From positions 39,506,468-39,570,467 of the forward strand of contig NC_054540.1 in the NCBI RefSeq assembly GCF_017654505.1: 64,000 nucleotides of DNA, read 5' to 3'. Below the pieces are notes generated by a model. It was not told where the DNA came from. It worked only from the letters and a program-made list of their open reading frames with translations, and did not search any database. This document shows, piece after piece, positions 12,099 through 23,625 of this stretch (the first letter of the stretch is position 1; the number at the start of each line of letters is the position of its first letter). The position numbers and the translations under genes were made by a program. The DNA comes from Polyodon spathula (Eukaryota; Chordata; Actinopteri; Acipenseriformes; Polyodontidae).

Positions 12099-13046
12099 CT
12101 AGTTTAAATGCTTCCGAACCTGCTCGAGGATCTTTTCTCCGAGTAGACTAGTTCCCTTGTTATTTAAATGCAGTCCATCCCGTCTATACAGATAGTCCTC
12201 GTTGTAGAATGTGGTCCAATGATCAAGATAGGTGAAGCCTTCTCGTGTGCACCACGTCTTCAGCCATGCGTTTTGATTAATTATTTCCAGCTGTCCATAT
12301 GGTCCTTTGCAAGGTGCGGGTAGTATACCAGAAAATACCACAGTTTTGGTTTTCTCTTTTAATTTCCTTCCTAGCTCTCTGAATTTGTTTTGCAGGGATT
12401 TTGGTCTGTCTCTTCCAATGTTGTTTGTACCAATGTGGACGACTACTACCGGGTCGTCTCCTGTTCGTTCCAGGAGTCTGTCCACGTTCTCAGTGATGTG
12501 CTTGACCGAGGCTCCCGGAAGGCAGCACACTGTTGTAGTAAGGGGGTCCAAACTGCGAATTGAACTTGCTGTGTTTCTCAATATGGAGTCCCCAACAATC
12601 ATGACCTCCCTTCTTTTTGCTGTCTGGTCACCACTGTCAATAGGGTCCTGGATGTTGTTCCTTTCATTCTCTTGTTGTTGGTTCTGCTCATCAAAATTCT
12701 GAAGTGACTCAAATCTGTTGGTTGTTTTGATTTCTGGTGGTTGTGTTTGACGAAGTTTCTTTTTTTCCCTGCTTCTGCCTACCTGAACCCAGCTGTTCTG
12801 ACCTTCTATCTCCCTGGTGGCTTTCAGTCTGTTAGGGGTGATGCAGACTTCCATGAATTGTGGGTGTGCCAGTTCCTCAAGATCCTGTTGCTGTCTCACT
12901 TCTTCCAGCTCCATTTCTAGCATACTTACTAGTTTATGCAAATCCTGGATCGCGCGGCACTTTACGCACACTTGGTTTAGCTCCGCTGGGTTTTCTCGGA
13001 TTTCCCACATCAAGCAGGTGTCACAGATTACTGGCTTGAAGACCAT
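12099..13046 (-). CDS. CR1 LINE ORF1 protein with SGNH/esterase domain
   Basis: A 315-residue open frame. Residues about 8-31 hold two CxxC pairs (CDTC, CVKC) as in the zinc-binding N-terminus of CR1 ORF1 proteins, followed by a predicted coiled coil (about 35-60, MLEMELEEVRQQQDLEELA). From about residue 145 comes an SGNH-hydrolase fold: block I VGDSILRN (catalytic Ser), the LPGAS block, block III HIGTNNIG, and block V DGLHLN near the C-terminus with the Asp and His of the triad. Esterase-type ORF1 proteins are known from CR1/L2-clade LINEs, where they bind RNA and possibly lipid. The frame is uninterrupted and all expected catalytic residues are present, yet ORF2 is largely deleted. It is an element protein, not a host gene. 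Confidence 0.88.
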   Translation of the reverse strand: MVFKPVICDTCLMWEIRENPAELNQVCVKCRAIQDLHKLVSMLEMELEEVRQQQDLEELAHPQFMEVCITPNRLKATREIEGQNSWVQVGRSREKKKLRQTQPPEIKTTNRFESLQNFDEQNQQQENERNNIQDPIDSGDQTAKRREVMIVGDSILRNTASSIRSLDPLTTTVCCLPGASVKHITENVDRLLERTGDDPVVVVHIGTNNIGRDRPKSLQNKFRELGRKLKEKTKTVVFSGILPAPCKGPYGQLEIINQNAWLKTWCTREGFTYLDHWTTFYNEDYLYRRDGLHLNNKGTSLLGEKILEQVRKHLN

Positions 13047-13114
13047 GTTGAGGTTTTTTTTTTTTTTTTTTTTTGAAGTTTAGTTTCTTCTGCAGCTGTC
13101 AACCTGCTTTCAAA

Positions 13115-14029
13115 CTGCTTCGAAACTGCTCTGTACTTTTCCACGCCTGTACTTCTCCCACTCGCTGTCGCTGGGAAGACTGCCTCGTTTAACTGCGTTG
13201 TTCTGCTGTGCTGTTGGCTCCTCCCCTCGCCCGTGTCTCAAAACGGCGCTGAATTTGAATCAGCTGCTCCGAGTTTCAGCTTGTTTGTTATCAGAAAAAC
13301 ACACGCGGCTGTTTGACTTTGAGCTGCTGCTGTGTTTCCCCAATGTCCTCTGTTTTCTGATTAAAGCAATTCAAGATGCAATTTCTCCTTTCTGCTTCGA
13401 AACTGCTCTGTACTTTTCCACGCCTGTACTTCTCCCACTCGCTGTCGCTGGGAAGACTGCCTCGTTTAACTGCGTTGTTCTGCTGTGATGTTGGCTCCTC
13501 CCCTCTCCCGTGTCTCAAAACGGTGCTGAATTTGAATCAGCTGCTCCGAGTTTCAGCTTGTTTGTTATCAGAAAAACACACGCGGCTGTTTGACTTTGAG
13601 CTGCTGCTGTGTTTCCCCAATGTCCTCTGTTTTCTGATTAAAGCAATTCAAGATGCAATTTCTCCTTTCTGCTTCGAAACTGCTCTGTACTTTTCCACGC
13701 CTGTACTTCTCCCACTCGCTGTCGCTTCCACTCGCTGTCGCCTGGAAGACTGCCTCGTTTAACTGCGTTGTTCTGCTGTGCTGTTGGCTCCTCCCCTCTC
13801 CCGTGTCTCAAAACGGCGCTGAATTTGAATCAGCTGCTCCGAGTTTCAGCTTGTTTGTTATCAGAAAAACACACGCGGCTGTTTGACTTTGAGCTGCTGC
13901 TGTGTTTCCCCAATGTCCTCTGTTTTCTGATTAAAGCAATTCAAGATGCAATTTCTCCTTTCTGCTTCGAAACTGCTCTGTACTTTTCCACGCCTGTACT
14001 TCTCCCACTCGCTGTCGCTTCCACTCCCT
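13115..14029 (-). repeat. Tandem 277-bp monomers forming the 5' region of the CR1 element
   Basis: Near-identical units begin at 13115, 13392, 13669 and 13962 on the plus strand (lengths 277, 277 and 293; the fourth is cut at about 14029). The third is longer because of a 16-bp internal duplication around 13720-13740. They are GC-richer than the flanks and sit upstream of ORF1 on the minus strand, the position occupied by promoter monomers in some mammalian L1 families. Plus-strand open frames here are repeats of one another and are not genes. Confidence 0.85.
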
Positions 14030-14634
14030 ACAACCTCGGCCGTGAGCTGATTCAATCCCCTGACTCCAGAGGTGAAACCTTTGAAAGTCATGAAGGCATG
14101 GCAACTAAAACCCAGGGATTTTTGGCAGCCTAAATAAACCTTTAATTGAAAAGGAGTTGTGTATTAAAAATCCTGAAGACCAGACTCCCTGGCAGTGCTT
14201 GTTTTCTCATTAGTTAAGCTGTCCTGGTTATTTTCCTAAAGTGAGGAAAGATGATTCAGGCAAGGATAAAGTGTTTGAAATGACTGCGCTCTGCTAATGG
14301 AGTGGAGGAGTCCATGCAGAACGGGTTTACCCCGCTGGAGAAGTCTCATGTTTACAACACAGAAGGATCCTATTCTTGCAGAAGAGGGGCAGACACATCC
14401 ACACATTAGCACTGGGAACAAAAAGGGCTTTTACACCACAAATGTAATCTAATTTTAGGAAATCAAAATAGCCTTTTTACTTAAAATACAAAATGTTGTT
14501 TTATTTTAATGCACACAGCATGTGGACGATTGATTTAATCACATATTATGAGAATGTAATTGTTATTAACAGTCTACAGCAAAACACTGAAGTCTCTTTC
14601 TTTTATATTGAATTTCATGGGTATTTTTATCAGT

Positions 14635-14692
<58 letters not shown>

Positions 14693-17600
14693 AATGAAAT
14701 TAGGTGAAACAAATAAATTTCCCAGATTTACAGGTGAATATCGAAGATGAGGGTTGGATAAACAGCTTGCCTACTCTTATATTCTTTGTGAATGCAAACT
14801 GGTGAAGTTAAGCTGTGTCAGTACTTAATTTCAGTACTAGGTTAACCAGACTGCCCCATATTACCTAAGACAAATACTGACTGTGAAGCCCTGGTTTACT
14901 TGGTGTAAATCAATATATTCACATGCTTGAGTGGGCCACACTACAGAGTAGCTTTTGTAAAGCCCTGGAATTTTTCTGTCCAAATTGATAAAAACTCAGA
15001 ATAAAAATGTCTTTGCTTTAAATGTAATAGATTTAACTCAAGCAGATTTAGTGAAAGAGGATGTAGATTGAATGTGAATTAAATATCTTTTTTGCGTTCC
15101 CCTTACTATTTTATCATTTTCATTATCTGTCTTATCAAAGCTTGCATGTCGATCCTGATTGCCTGCACTGAACAGACTTCCCCATTCCATTCAAATTATT
15201 TAACAATATCAGCTGCCAGCCCAACTTACTAAATGTATGAATATGTATATAGACAGGGAGAGAGACAGAGTAGGTAGGGCTGTCAGGGCTTAACATTTTC
15301 ACATTGTCCTTTGATTGTAATGGAAATCTGAATTAGATTGGTTCTGTTCTCCATACTGTTCCTCAAAGCAAGCCTGCCAGTTATATTTAAAGTTGACTAG
15401 AATTCAGATTTGGAGCAAATAAACTCAGAGCCACTCCGCACCAGATTGGTAGTATAATGGCAATTCAAATTACCTTTTAAACTAGGTGTTTACGCCATAA
15501 GCGATCAAGGTAAAATATCTCTCTGATAAGAGTTTACACCTACTTCGTTTGCACAGTCCAAACTGCCCTGTGGGTTTTGCACTGGCTTTCCACCCCAGTA
15601 CTTGAAAATCATAAGCATAACCAAAGGGTGCTATGGGGACCTCCGCGTCCATCATTATCTTCACAATATGTCCTGTGAATATGTTTTACAATTCATGCAC
15701 TGGATAGATGGGTAACAAAATATAGATAATTTCAACATAACATGAACTGAAGTTGAAAATACATGTAGCATGCAGTAGTGTGCAAATGAATTGAAATGGC
15801 TGCAGTAAGGTGGCCACCAACCATCACGCCTTTCATGTCAATTTGACCTAATTTTCACATTTTTCAAAGAAATGCATCAGCATGTTTTAAAACACATGTG
15901 GTAATGAGGACATTGTACATGTTCTGTAACCCATTAATAGCCACATGACTACTATTTTCTCAATGTGAAACCTGCAGACGGTCTCAAAGATAGGCCAAAG
16001 GAAGGGCATGTAAACTGAACTTACCCTCTAATGTGCCACCGGGACTAGCCTGAAAACAATTTCAAATCAGACTTGTTTATGTCCATCATCAGCAGATCAA
16101 GATCCAGTCGATTTCAACTGGCACTCCCTCAGCCCCTGGTAGGATTGTGATCTCTCCAGCTCACACTGACTGTGGAAGTTGCCTGCTGAGCACCTAATGC
16201 AGTTTTTAACTCTCTCTGCAGAAACAAATAGGAGTATATTGCAGTCAGGGTTATATTTTTAATAAATAGCAGTCATATAAACATGATTCATACTGGTGAT
16301 ATTTGATTTTTGTGTACTGCCTTGTTGCAGATTGGATTATAGAGTTTTACATTGGAAAGGGATGAGATTTACAGACTGGTTTCATGTTGCAAATGGGAAT
16401 ATGGTTAGGAGTGTGGTGCATCAAGGGCAGGAATGGGACCTTCCCTCAAGTTAGCCTGTGCTTTCCCTGCTCAGTGGATACATAGAGGGCTTAATTCTCC
16501 ATTGCCAGCTGCTCATAAGACAGGGTGTGCTATCCTGCCAGTGTCCATCTGCACGATGGGATTACAGCAAGGTTAGGCACAGACAGAGAAGGGAACAGGC
16601 AGGTAAAAGCATGTTTCTTTTTAATTAAATTCTTAACCAGCTCAGGAGCATTGACTCACACATGATTTTGTTTCCAAGGAATAATTTAATCACCTTTTGT
16701 GGTTACTTTAATTTCTGATGCAGTTCCAAGGATTTCCTTTTATTAAGCAGAACCAACATGTATTGACAAATAGCCTTGTGATGTCAAAGCAGACTTTAGT
16801 CCTATAACTACCATTTTTACACCTACCTTTTTATGATGTTGTTTCTGTTGAGATAATCCATATCTATTTTTTAAACTGACATCCTGTCGGCAGGCCTGTT
16901 TTTATTTATTTATTTATTGTTTTTTTTGTTTTTGAATCGTGTCATATTGTGTCCATTCAACTCTTGATATCTGTTACTCCTATACTTTTATCATGAAGTA
17001 TCATGCTGAATCTATGTTTATCTTGTGCACCAGTGTTTCACAGCCTTCCTAACTTCTTTAATAGTCAGTTTGTCTTCAGGAAGAGAGGAACAAAACATCT
17101 TAGTAGCAGAGTGGCACTGAACTATCAGCACTGTACTCTCTAGCTGCGAGTTTGTAATTTTTTAAATGACATTTAAAGGCAGCAAGGAACAGATCATATT
17201 TTCTGTTACCAAACTTGCAGAGATGCCACAATACATAAATATTGTAACTTTCATTTCCGATTCTGACTGCTGTTAAATGCTTTAGTTTACTATCGTTTAT
17301 TATCGTTAATAATGTTAGAACACTGCAACAACTACTTAAACTCCCAAAATCTCACATAAAGGTATCTGAAGTCTATTGTAAAATGTATTAAATCGTTTTC
17401 TAAATAAAAGTTTGGTTTCCCTTGTCCATTTAAGCAGTTGGTTTGTGTTTCATACTGCAAGCTGTAAAGAAGCAGTCTATCCTAGTCTTCTGTTCTGATA
17501 ACCAGATCTTATTAAAGCTTGAGACTCTCTGTATGGTGTACTGGAGGTACAGGAGGCCGGCTAATCTGTTTATCAGCCTGTATCTCTCAAACCCCAGAAG

Positions 17601-18180
17601 GATGGGGGTTACTACAAGGATTTTCTTGACGAGATAGATGTAATGATGGTCATTAGTTCTGATTACAGTGGCTGTAAAAATCCAAAACTCAATCATGCTT
17701 TAAGGGCACGGACAAAGTTTTTTGTAAGTGAAGTTTATGATGTGACTGGTGAAATTTGAAGAGATACTTTGTGCCCTGGCATGAGCCAGGTGCGCCATTC
17801 CTCTTGTATTACCTCCTGGATAATCGATCTCTGTGAGAGACGCTTGTTGTTTGCTGTGCGGCAGAGATGTCAAAATGCTTCTCTTTCTGGAATAATTTCA
17901 GTGAAGAGAAGCGTCAGCTTTCCTGCAAGGATTTGATCTGCTGTTTTGAAAGCACATTTAAAGGCAGCCTCCATCATTGCTTTACAGGCAGTGAGGCAGA
18001 CTTAGAAAACTTGAAACTGGAAAGGATACAGTTTAATGCACTTGATTGAGGATAGTAATGTTGTTCCATAATTGTGCAGTAATTCTCAAAAAAATCTTAT
18101 GTTTTTACTGAAATAAGTGTCATCTTCAAAAACAAGAGTGAGCACAGTCAAACTTTGTCAAATTTGTGTATTTAGAATAA
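14030..18180. other. Non-coding stretch, probably MRPS35 intron or upstream sequence
   Basis: No exon was recognised. It contains a (TA)n tract at about 14640-14686 and a TTTA run near 16900-16920. Confidence 0.45.
14640..14686. repeat. (TA)n microsatellite
   Basis: About 23 TA units. Confidence 0.95.
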
Positions 18181-18185
18181 AGTCT

Positions 18186-18477
18186 AGGGTCCCCGACTGG
18201 CTCACCTAGTAAAGAGTCAGCCCGCAAGGACGGTTTCTCCTGATTGCAGTGAAGCAGACCTTACTGGCCAAGCGCCTGGTGAACTCAAGCAAAGACCTCC
18301 AGAGGATGGTAACTCGTCAACACCCGCTGTAAAGCTCTTGGGTGTTAATAGCTAATTGGCTTGGTTTGCGATCGGCGGACACAACTGAACTTTAGTTCTC
18401 CTGACCTGTTGTGGGGAATTGCTGCAGTAACTGAGTCTAATTGGTCATTCTCAATTTGGTGGAAAACCCAGGGTTAA
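18186..18477 (+). mobile_element. Older SINE-like sequence
   Basis: It begins with a tRNA-like head (ccgactggctcacctagtaaag) and ends with an AAAATAATTGGGCA tail, broadly similar to the SINE that follows. The match is diverged. The younger SINE at 18490 inserted into its tail. Confidence 0.5.
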
Positions 18478-18489
18478 AATAATTGGGCA

Positions 18490-18827
18490 TAGAGGGCTCC
18501 CGAGTGGCACATCCAGTAAAGGCACTCCTCATGGAGTGCAGGATGTGCCCTATAGCCTGGAGATCACTAGTTCAGGTCCAGGCTATTCCACTGCCGACCA
18601 TGGACGGGAGCTCCAGGGGGTGGCACACAATTGGCCGAGCACCACCCAGAATAGAAAGGGCTTAGGTCGGGTGTTGTTGGCGGGTCTGCCTACAAGTGGC
18701 CCAGAGCTGCGGTAGCTCTGAAGGTAGATGCATGACGGGCCTGCAGAGTTAAAAGAAGTGGACAGCTGACTGCATATATTTTGGAGGATGCGTGTGCTCG
18801 TCTTCGTCTGTCCCGTGTCAGCACAGG

Positions 18828-18863
<36 letters not shown>

Positions 18864-18932
18864 ACATTTCAAATTAGGGAGAAAATGGGGTAAAAACAAA
18901 AATTGCTGACTTCAAATTTAAAAAATAATTGT
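18490..18932 (+). mobile_element. tRNA-derived SINE with perfect 12-bp target duplication
   Basis: The head carries an A-box-like segment (gtggcacatccagtaaagg) and a B-box-like segment (agttcaggtcc), giving an internal RNA polymerase III promoter. A unique body follows, then an A run of about 28 bases (18832-18859) and a short AT-rich tail. AATAATTGGGCA stands on both sides (18478-18489 and 18933-18944), the mark of LINE-driven insertion. Confidence 0.85.
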
Positions 18933-18944
18933 AATAATTGGGCA

Positions 18945-19301
18945 CTCTATAAATTATTGGTGGGGTATTTGTTACAAAAGCTGACAAGTTAATTATTGTG
19001 TTCTCAGGATTGCAGACCTGTCAAGCAAGAGGGGGGTTCATATCCCCAGCGGGCTTAGTACTGATGATCTTTACCACAAACCTCTCTCATCTTCTATAAA
19101 TAACTCAGTAGCCCACGAGGATTGCATGTTGGAAATATAGACATATCTTGTGGGGTACAGGGATTCTTAGTGCAAGATCATCTTTGTCAATATTAGTGCA
19201 ACTATGGGCCCCGTGCTTTAGACCATTTATAAGTTCATAACCTGTCCTTTTCCCAGTATATGACAGGGTGATTTAATTAGTTAATTTATTTATTTATTCA
19301 G
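18945..19301. other. Non-coding stretch before the MRPS35 terminal exon
   Basis: Intron sequence ending in a T-rich tract and the acceptor ttattcag at 19294-19301. Confidence 0.7.
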
Positions 19302-19565
19302 AAACGCGAACCCTGGGAGAAGGAGAAGACAGAGGCAGACATGGAGGATTATTTATCGGAGAGCAGCCTCTCTGAGAGAAACGCACTAGAGACACTGCTC
19401 TGCATGAAGGGTTCTGAGGAGGGCTCGGCTCCAACCAGAGAGGAGCTGCTGAACCCCAGCCCCATGCAGGAATACAGAAACTCTTACCAATTGAAGAATG
19501 CAGTGGAAAGCGAAAGTACCCTCATCCAGTACAAGGAGTCCGTCAAGAACCTGCTCAACTTGTAA
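19302..19565 (+). CDS. MRPS35: Mitochondrial ribosomal protein S35, terminal coding exon
   Basis: The exon follows a pyrimidine-rich tract and AG acceptor and is open for 87 codons to a TAA stop. It starts with KREPWEKEKTEADMEDYL, contains SERNALETLL, and ends QYKESVKNLLNL. These blocks match the C-terminus of vertebrate MRPS35, a component of the small subunit of the mitochondrial ribosome. A possible poly(A) signal AATAAA lies at 19633-19638. The exon is in the expected order next to MANSC4 and KLHL42. Upstream exons were not found within the first 19 kb; they may lie left of the window. The internal ATG at 19341 is not a start site. Confidence 0.88.
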   Translation, partial: KREPWEKEKTEADMEDYLSESSLSERNALETLLCMKGSEEGSAPTREELLNPSPMQEYRNSYQLKNAVESESTLIQYKESVKNLLNL

Positions 19566-21596
19566 TCTCCAGCACAGAAAGGACTACTTGGTTAAAAAAG
19601 CAAAGTAATGTTTGTACTCATTTCTCATGCATAATAAACTAACTAGAAACAAAGTTAAGGCAGGTTAATATGCTTTGACCCAGAAGACACTGCTGAAGAG
19701 AAACAACAAGGCAAGCAAATATGGGAACATCTTTGACCTATTGTAGTACCAGATATCCTGTTTGAAAATGAAATGATATGTTTGTGTAACATGTTTCTTT
19801 AAAAACTGTACATTTGAGACCTATGCTGTATGTGTCATAAAAACCAAATACTTTTTTGATGAAACATAATTCAAATATTTATTTTGCAAATCATTATACA
19901 TTGAATTAAGCAACAACTACCATTTGTAAAAAAAATAAAACAACTTGCAACATTTTTAAATACAAACCCATTATTCATTCTAAGCTAGAGAGCCGTACTT
20001 CCTTAAACCCACATTAGTGTGCAGCCAACCCATGTAATAGCACATCTGTCATTATTCAAATTTTAAAACTGTCTAGATGCCTCTAAAGAATCCTAAACTA
20101 GATCATCTACTGATGTTTTGAGTAAATATATTCATATGCCTTCTAGAACAATAAGCTTAATTTTTTGGCTATGTGAACTTTGATACCGAAGCTGTGCAGT
20201 GTGTGATTGTTTTAAAATCAGGTTTGTTCATTCATTTTTATCACTGATCACTATTTTGTTTGTGTTGGAGGCAGTACCTTGCAAATTAAGGATGTGACTT
20301 TATTTTGCTGGGTAAACTTGTAGCAATAAGCAGTGCAAAACAATTTGAAGAGAAGAGGTGCTTGTTTGAGAAACGTCAACGTTTAGTTTGGTATCATCTA
20401 AAATAACAATTTTCCCACAAAATGTCATTACACGTCTGCTAGAGAAGTCGGTCTCGGATCTCCTTTTTCCCTGCTTAATTGTCGCCTAAAATAAATGAAT
20501 GCAGTAAATAATAACAAATCATTGATGATGAATCAAAATAAGAATTGTTCCTCATTAAGTAATTGGTAAACAATCTTAAGTGGTGGCTTATTTGGACACA
20601 ATAACAACTAAAACATTACAAGATATTTATTCAAAATACCATTGCCAAACTGTTTACAAACACACTCAAAATGGGGAATTTTCAATTACAGTACTTTTGG
20701 TAAGCAGTGCTAGAAAAACAAGTTAATGAGTGCTGTGAGTTTTCAGTGACTTAAGTTTCAGTGAGAGAAACAAGTAACTGACTACTGTGTGTTCAGTAAC
20801 ACTGTTCTAATTAATTATTCCATTTTTAATGACAAATCTGCTGGAAGGTTACACACACTGCCCTACATTGAAGGACCCTGTTCTCCTGTGTTCAGTTCAC
20901 TTTGAGACTGGATTGTGTGAAAGCCATTCTTGTATGACCACTGTGTCCGGTCCGGTGCCCCTCCAGGTGGATTTTGTTCAAAAGAAAAAAACTTCAGGAT
21001 TGAGATAACATGGAAACTGAATGTCCCTCTGTTGTCACGGCAGTGTGGTGGTACTTTCAAAGCTAAGGGTAGACAATTTAGGAAAGTTGCCAAAAAGTGA
21101 CTGATCACAAAATGTACATTTCCAACTTTTTTCCTATGTCTTTGCCATTGTAAATACTACATTAAAGACAATGTCACAAACTTGTGGAGTGTCTCTGTGT
21201 GTGTCTGGGAAGCCATCAATGAACTGATTTTTGGGCAATTATACCTGCATATTGGCTATGGTGGTGTATTACACTAGGGTGGCATTTTGTAAGTCGTATT
21301 TAAAAATTGCTGTGTCCCACAGTGATGTTCAGTTTTAGTCTTCAAAATGATTAAAACTGATAACATTTTACAGTTTGAAATTTCTAATTATTCTTGAATA
21401 TACGGTGACACTTTTTGAAATAAATGCATTTAGAAATACACTTTTGAAATAGTTGAAATAAGTAAACAGAAACTGATCTCAAGGTTCTTTACAGTGTGGG
21501 GGGGGCAGTGTCAATAAGAGGCTACAGTTAAAGGGGAACCGTTATCAACCTTCCTTTGCACACCCCTATCAAGCACAACTTCCCTTCAGTTTAGAA
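19566..21596. other. Convergent 3' UTR / intergenic stretch between MRPS35 and MANSC4
   Basis: The two genes point at each other across about 2 kb. AATAAA at 19633 can serve MRPS35. On the minus strand a TTTATT complement near 20627 could serve MANSC4, which would give it a 3' UTR of about 1 kb. No other gene was recognised. Confidence 0.5.
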
Positions 21597-22348
21597 TCAC
21601 AAGCTTTCCCGAACCATCATGTATTTTATCAAACGCATGGAGCCCCTGTCAGCTTTCCACACCGGTTTGTAGTGACCTGTCTTTCTGCTGCGCCGACCTG
21701 CGCCAAAGAGTACGGTGCAACAGCACACAAATAATATGGCAGAGCAAATCACCACGGGAACCAGTAGCGTGTCCGTCGCCACCTCCCAGAATGGTGACAG
21801 AGTGCTGGGCTCCTCTTCTGAAGTTGTGTTCCTGCTGACGTAGCCTTTGGTTTCATTGGGATACTGTTTACTGCTTTCAAAATTACTCGGTACAGCAGCA
21901 ATGTTGGAGTAGGGCTTGGTTACCGGAGAGGCTGTGGTGAACTGTGGGTGGGTTTCTGGGGAAAGGCTGGCAGTGGTAGGGGTAGTAGAACTGGGAGTGG
22001 AGGTTTGAGTGGAAGCTGTGGTTCTACTAGAATAGCCTATTGTGGGTTGGGTCTCGTCAGGAACACTAACCATTGTAGTGGATGAACTGAGCCATGTAGT
22101 TATGGTAGGTACAGGGGTAGAAGCTGTGCTGCTGCTGCTTGGTCCCCAGCTAGTGCTCGGTAGCAGGCTCTCATGGATACTTGGAGGGGAGGACTGTACA
22201 GGGTTGGAGGAGAATGGCAGCCGGTGGAACTGCCTTTTGTCAGAAGAGGAGGAATCGGAGCTGTTGAATCTCGAAGAAGACAGGTTGGTCCACAGGCGGA
22301 GACTTGAGGTGGGGTATTTTCCAAATACAAGTAGGTCTGGGTCAATAC
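21597..22348 (-). CDS. MANSC4: MANSC domain-containing protein 4, exon 3 (Ser/Thr-rich stalk, membrane segment, tail)
   Basis: Reading on the minus strand, the acceptor tttttacag ends at 22349 and the exon starts with the last two bases of a split Gly codon, then IDPDLLVFGKYP. A long Ser/Thr/Pro-rich segment follows, mucin-like and probably O-glycosylated. Then comes one hydrophobic span (LLVPVVICSAILFVCCCTVL) and a basic cytoplasmic tail ending YMMVRESL at the stop. The exon adds 249 residues, for a total of 368, close to the length of mammalian MANSC4. The ATG at 22073 is internal, not the start. Function is little known; MANSC domains occur in HAI-1-type membrane proteins. Confidence 0.9.
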
Positions 22349-22477
22349 CTGTAAAAATACACAGATTTAGAGAGCAGCATGTAGCTTCAAATTATATTTC
22401 ACCAGTTTTACCCTTTTATGATACATGCAATCATTCTGAGTAGGTCTGAGTGCTACTGCTCCAACATTGACATATAC

Positions 22478-22995
22478 TGAGCATCAAAAGAAACTTATCT
22501 CTTATATTTGAGCATCAAAAGAAAAGTATCAGTTATATTTGGATAAAATTCACTAGATGTTGTTGAAAAATGACAAACTCTGTTTAGAGCGGGTGCAGTG
22601 ACTTTTTATTGTGCTGATTAACAACTGACATCATAAAGAAGCTGCAAAATGATCTGTCGATCCTGGGCAGGCATTGACTCTTGGTATCCCAGTTCTTAGC
22701 CTGTCATTGACAGAGTGTGTCTGGTTATACCATCTCAGCAGATTTGAAACTGCTGGCTGTGAGCACCCAAGATGGCGAGCCGATTGCATGAAGGGGCTGC
22801 TGTCTTGACAGACATGTCATATTGTTTTTTTTTTTTTTTCTGTGATTTTCTTTATTGCTTTTATTCAAGCTTGCAATTCAACAGCTGAAATCACTCCATA
22901 TCCACTGCCCAATCAGTCTCACTAATTAGGTGATTAAGTGCATATGCTTCAGTCATAGTCACTCAAGCGTGTCATGGTCAAGGATGAATGATCGA
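22478..22995 (-). mobile_element. Degenerate Tc1-like DNA transposon remnant
   Basis: The left end repeats GAGCATCAAAAGAAA twice (22479 and 22509). On the minus strand a decayed helix-turn-helix transposase N-terminus can be read (blocks resembling CSQPAVSNLLRWY and NDRLRTGIPRV, about 22680-22790). The catalytic part is missing. It lies in MANSC4 intron 2, about 130 bp from exon 3. Confidence 0.6.
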
Positions 22996-23625
22996 GTGAA
23001 TAAAAAGAAAACAAAAACATTTCGTCAATGTCCATCATTTATATACCTTATTTTTTATTTAAAAAATTAATGTGTGTGACAGAGATTGAATGACGCTTGG
23101 TGTTAGGTCTCCCTCCCGATCTGTGAGGGCACTAGGTAAAGGGAACAGAGTACCCTTGATTAAAAGCCACGACACTTTATTCCTGTGGGTAGGTGGAAGT
23201 CAGCCAGCTAGAAAAGGGACGGAGCTATGGTAACCAAACTCAATGACCTGAATGGGAAACGGCGTGGCATCCGCAAATTGGAGGAGTGGATGCGCTCGTT
23301 AACCAAGAGGTCATGAGGAAGGGTATAAAATAGGGGTGTAGCAAAGTAATCTGCTCCTCTGCAAAAGGTTGGATTTGACCTTGAAGGAATACCGTGTAAT
23401 ACTGAAAAAGTGTTTGTTTTGTTTTTTAGTGTCGGCTGTAACTGTTGTTTGTCTCAATAGGCTCCCAGTAACACGATCCAGAGCTGTAGTGCAAGCCAGC
23501 ATCAACCCGGACATCATTTTCACCCCAGCATTTCACGGAGAACTGCACCACTAAACTGCACATGAAAATTGCACCACTAGCATGTAATATCACTTCACTG
23601 TCTTGTGTTTGTGTTTAGTGTTGGT

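Larger units (their letters stand above)
11199..14029 (-). mobile_element. Internally deleted CR1-type LINE with monomeric 5' region
   Basis: Read on the minus strand the element has tandem 5' monomers (14029-13115), an intact ORF1 (13046-12099), a 53-bp gap, then only the C-terminal part of ORF2 and the 3' UTR (12045-11199) with the octamer tail. The endonuclease and most of the reverse transcriptase are missing. Homology to the neighbouring CR1 at 6868-7918 stops at about 12045 inside a run of GCTGCTGC, which suggests a deletion through short homology or template switching during reverse transcription. It cannot move by itself. Confidence 0.85.

Noticed and set aside
13198..14133. Plus-strand frames of 75-128 codons, repeated
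   Set aside because: They are antisense readings of the CR1 5' monomers and copy one another.
17430..17696. Minus-strand frame of 88 codons
   Set aside because: Not recognised, no conserved motif and no splice signals; left as non-coding.
18490..18590. tRNA gene
   Set aside because: The A-box/B-box-like head belongs to a SINE with an A-rich tail and target duplication.
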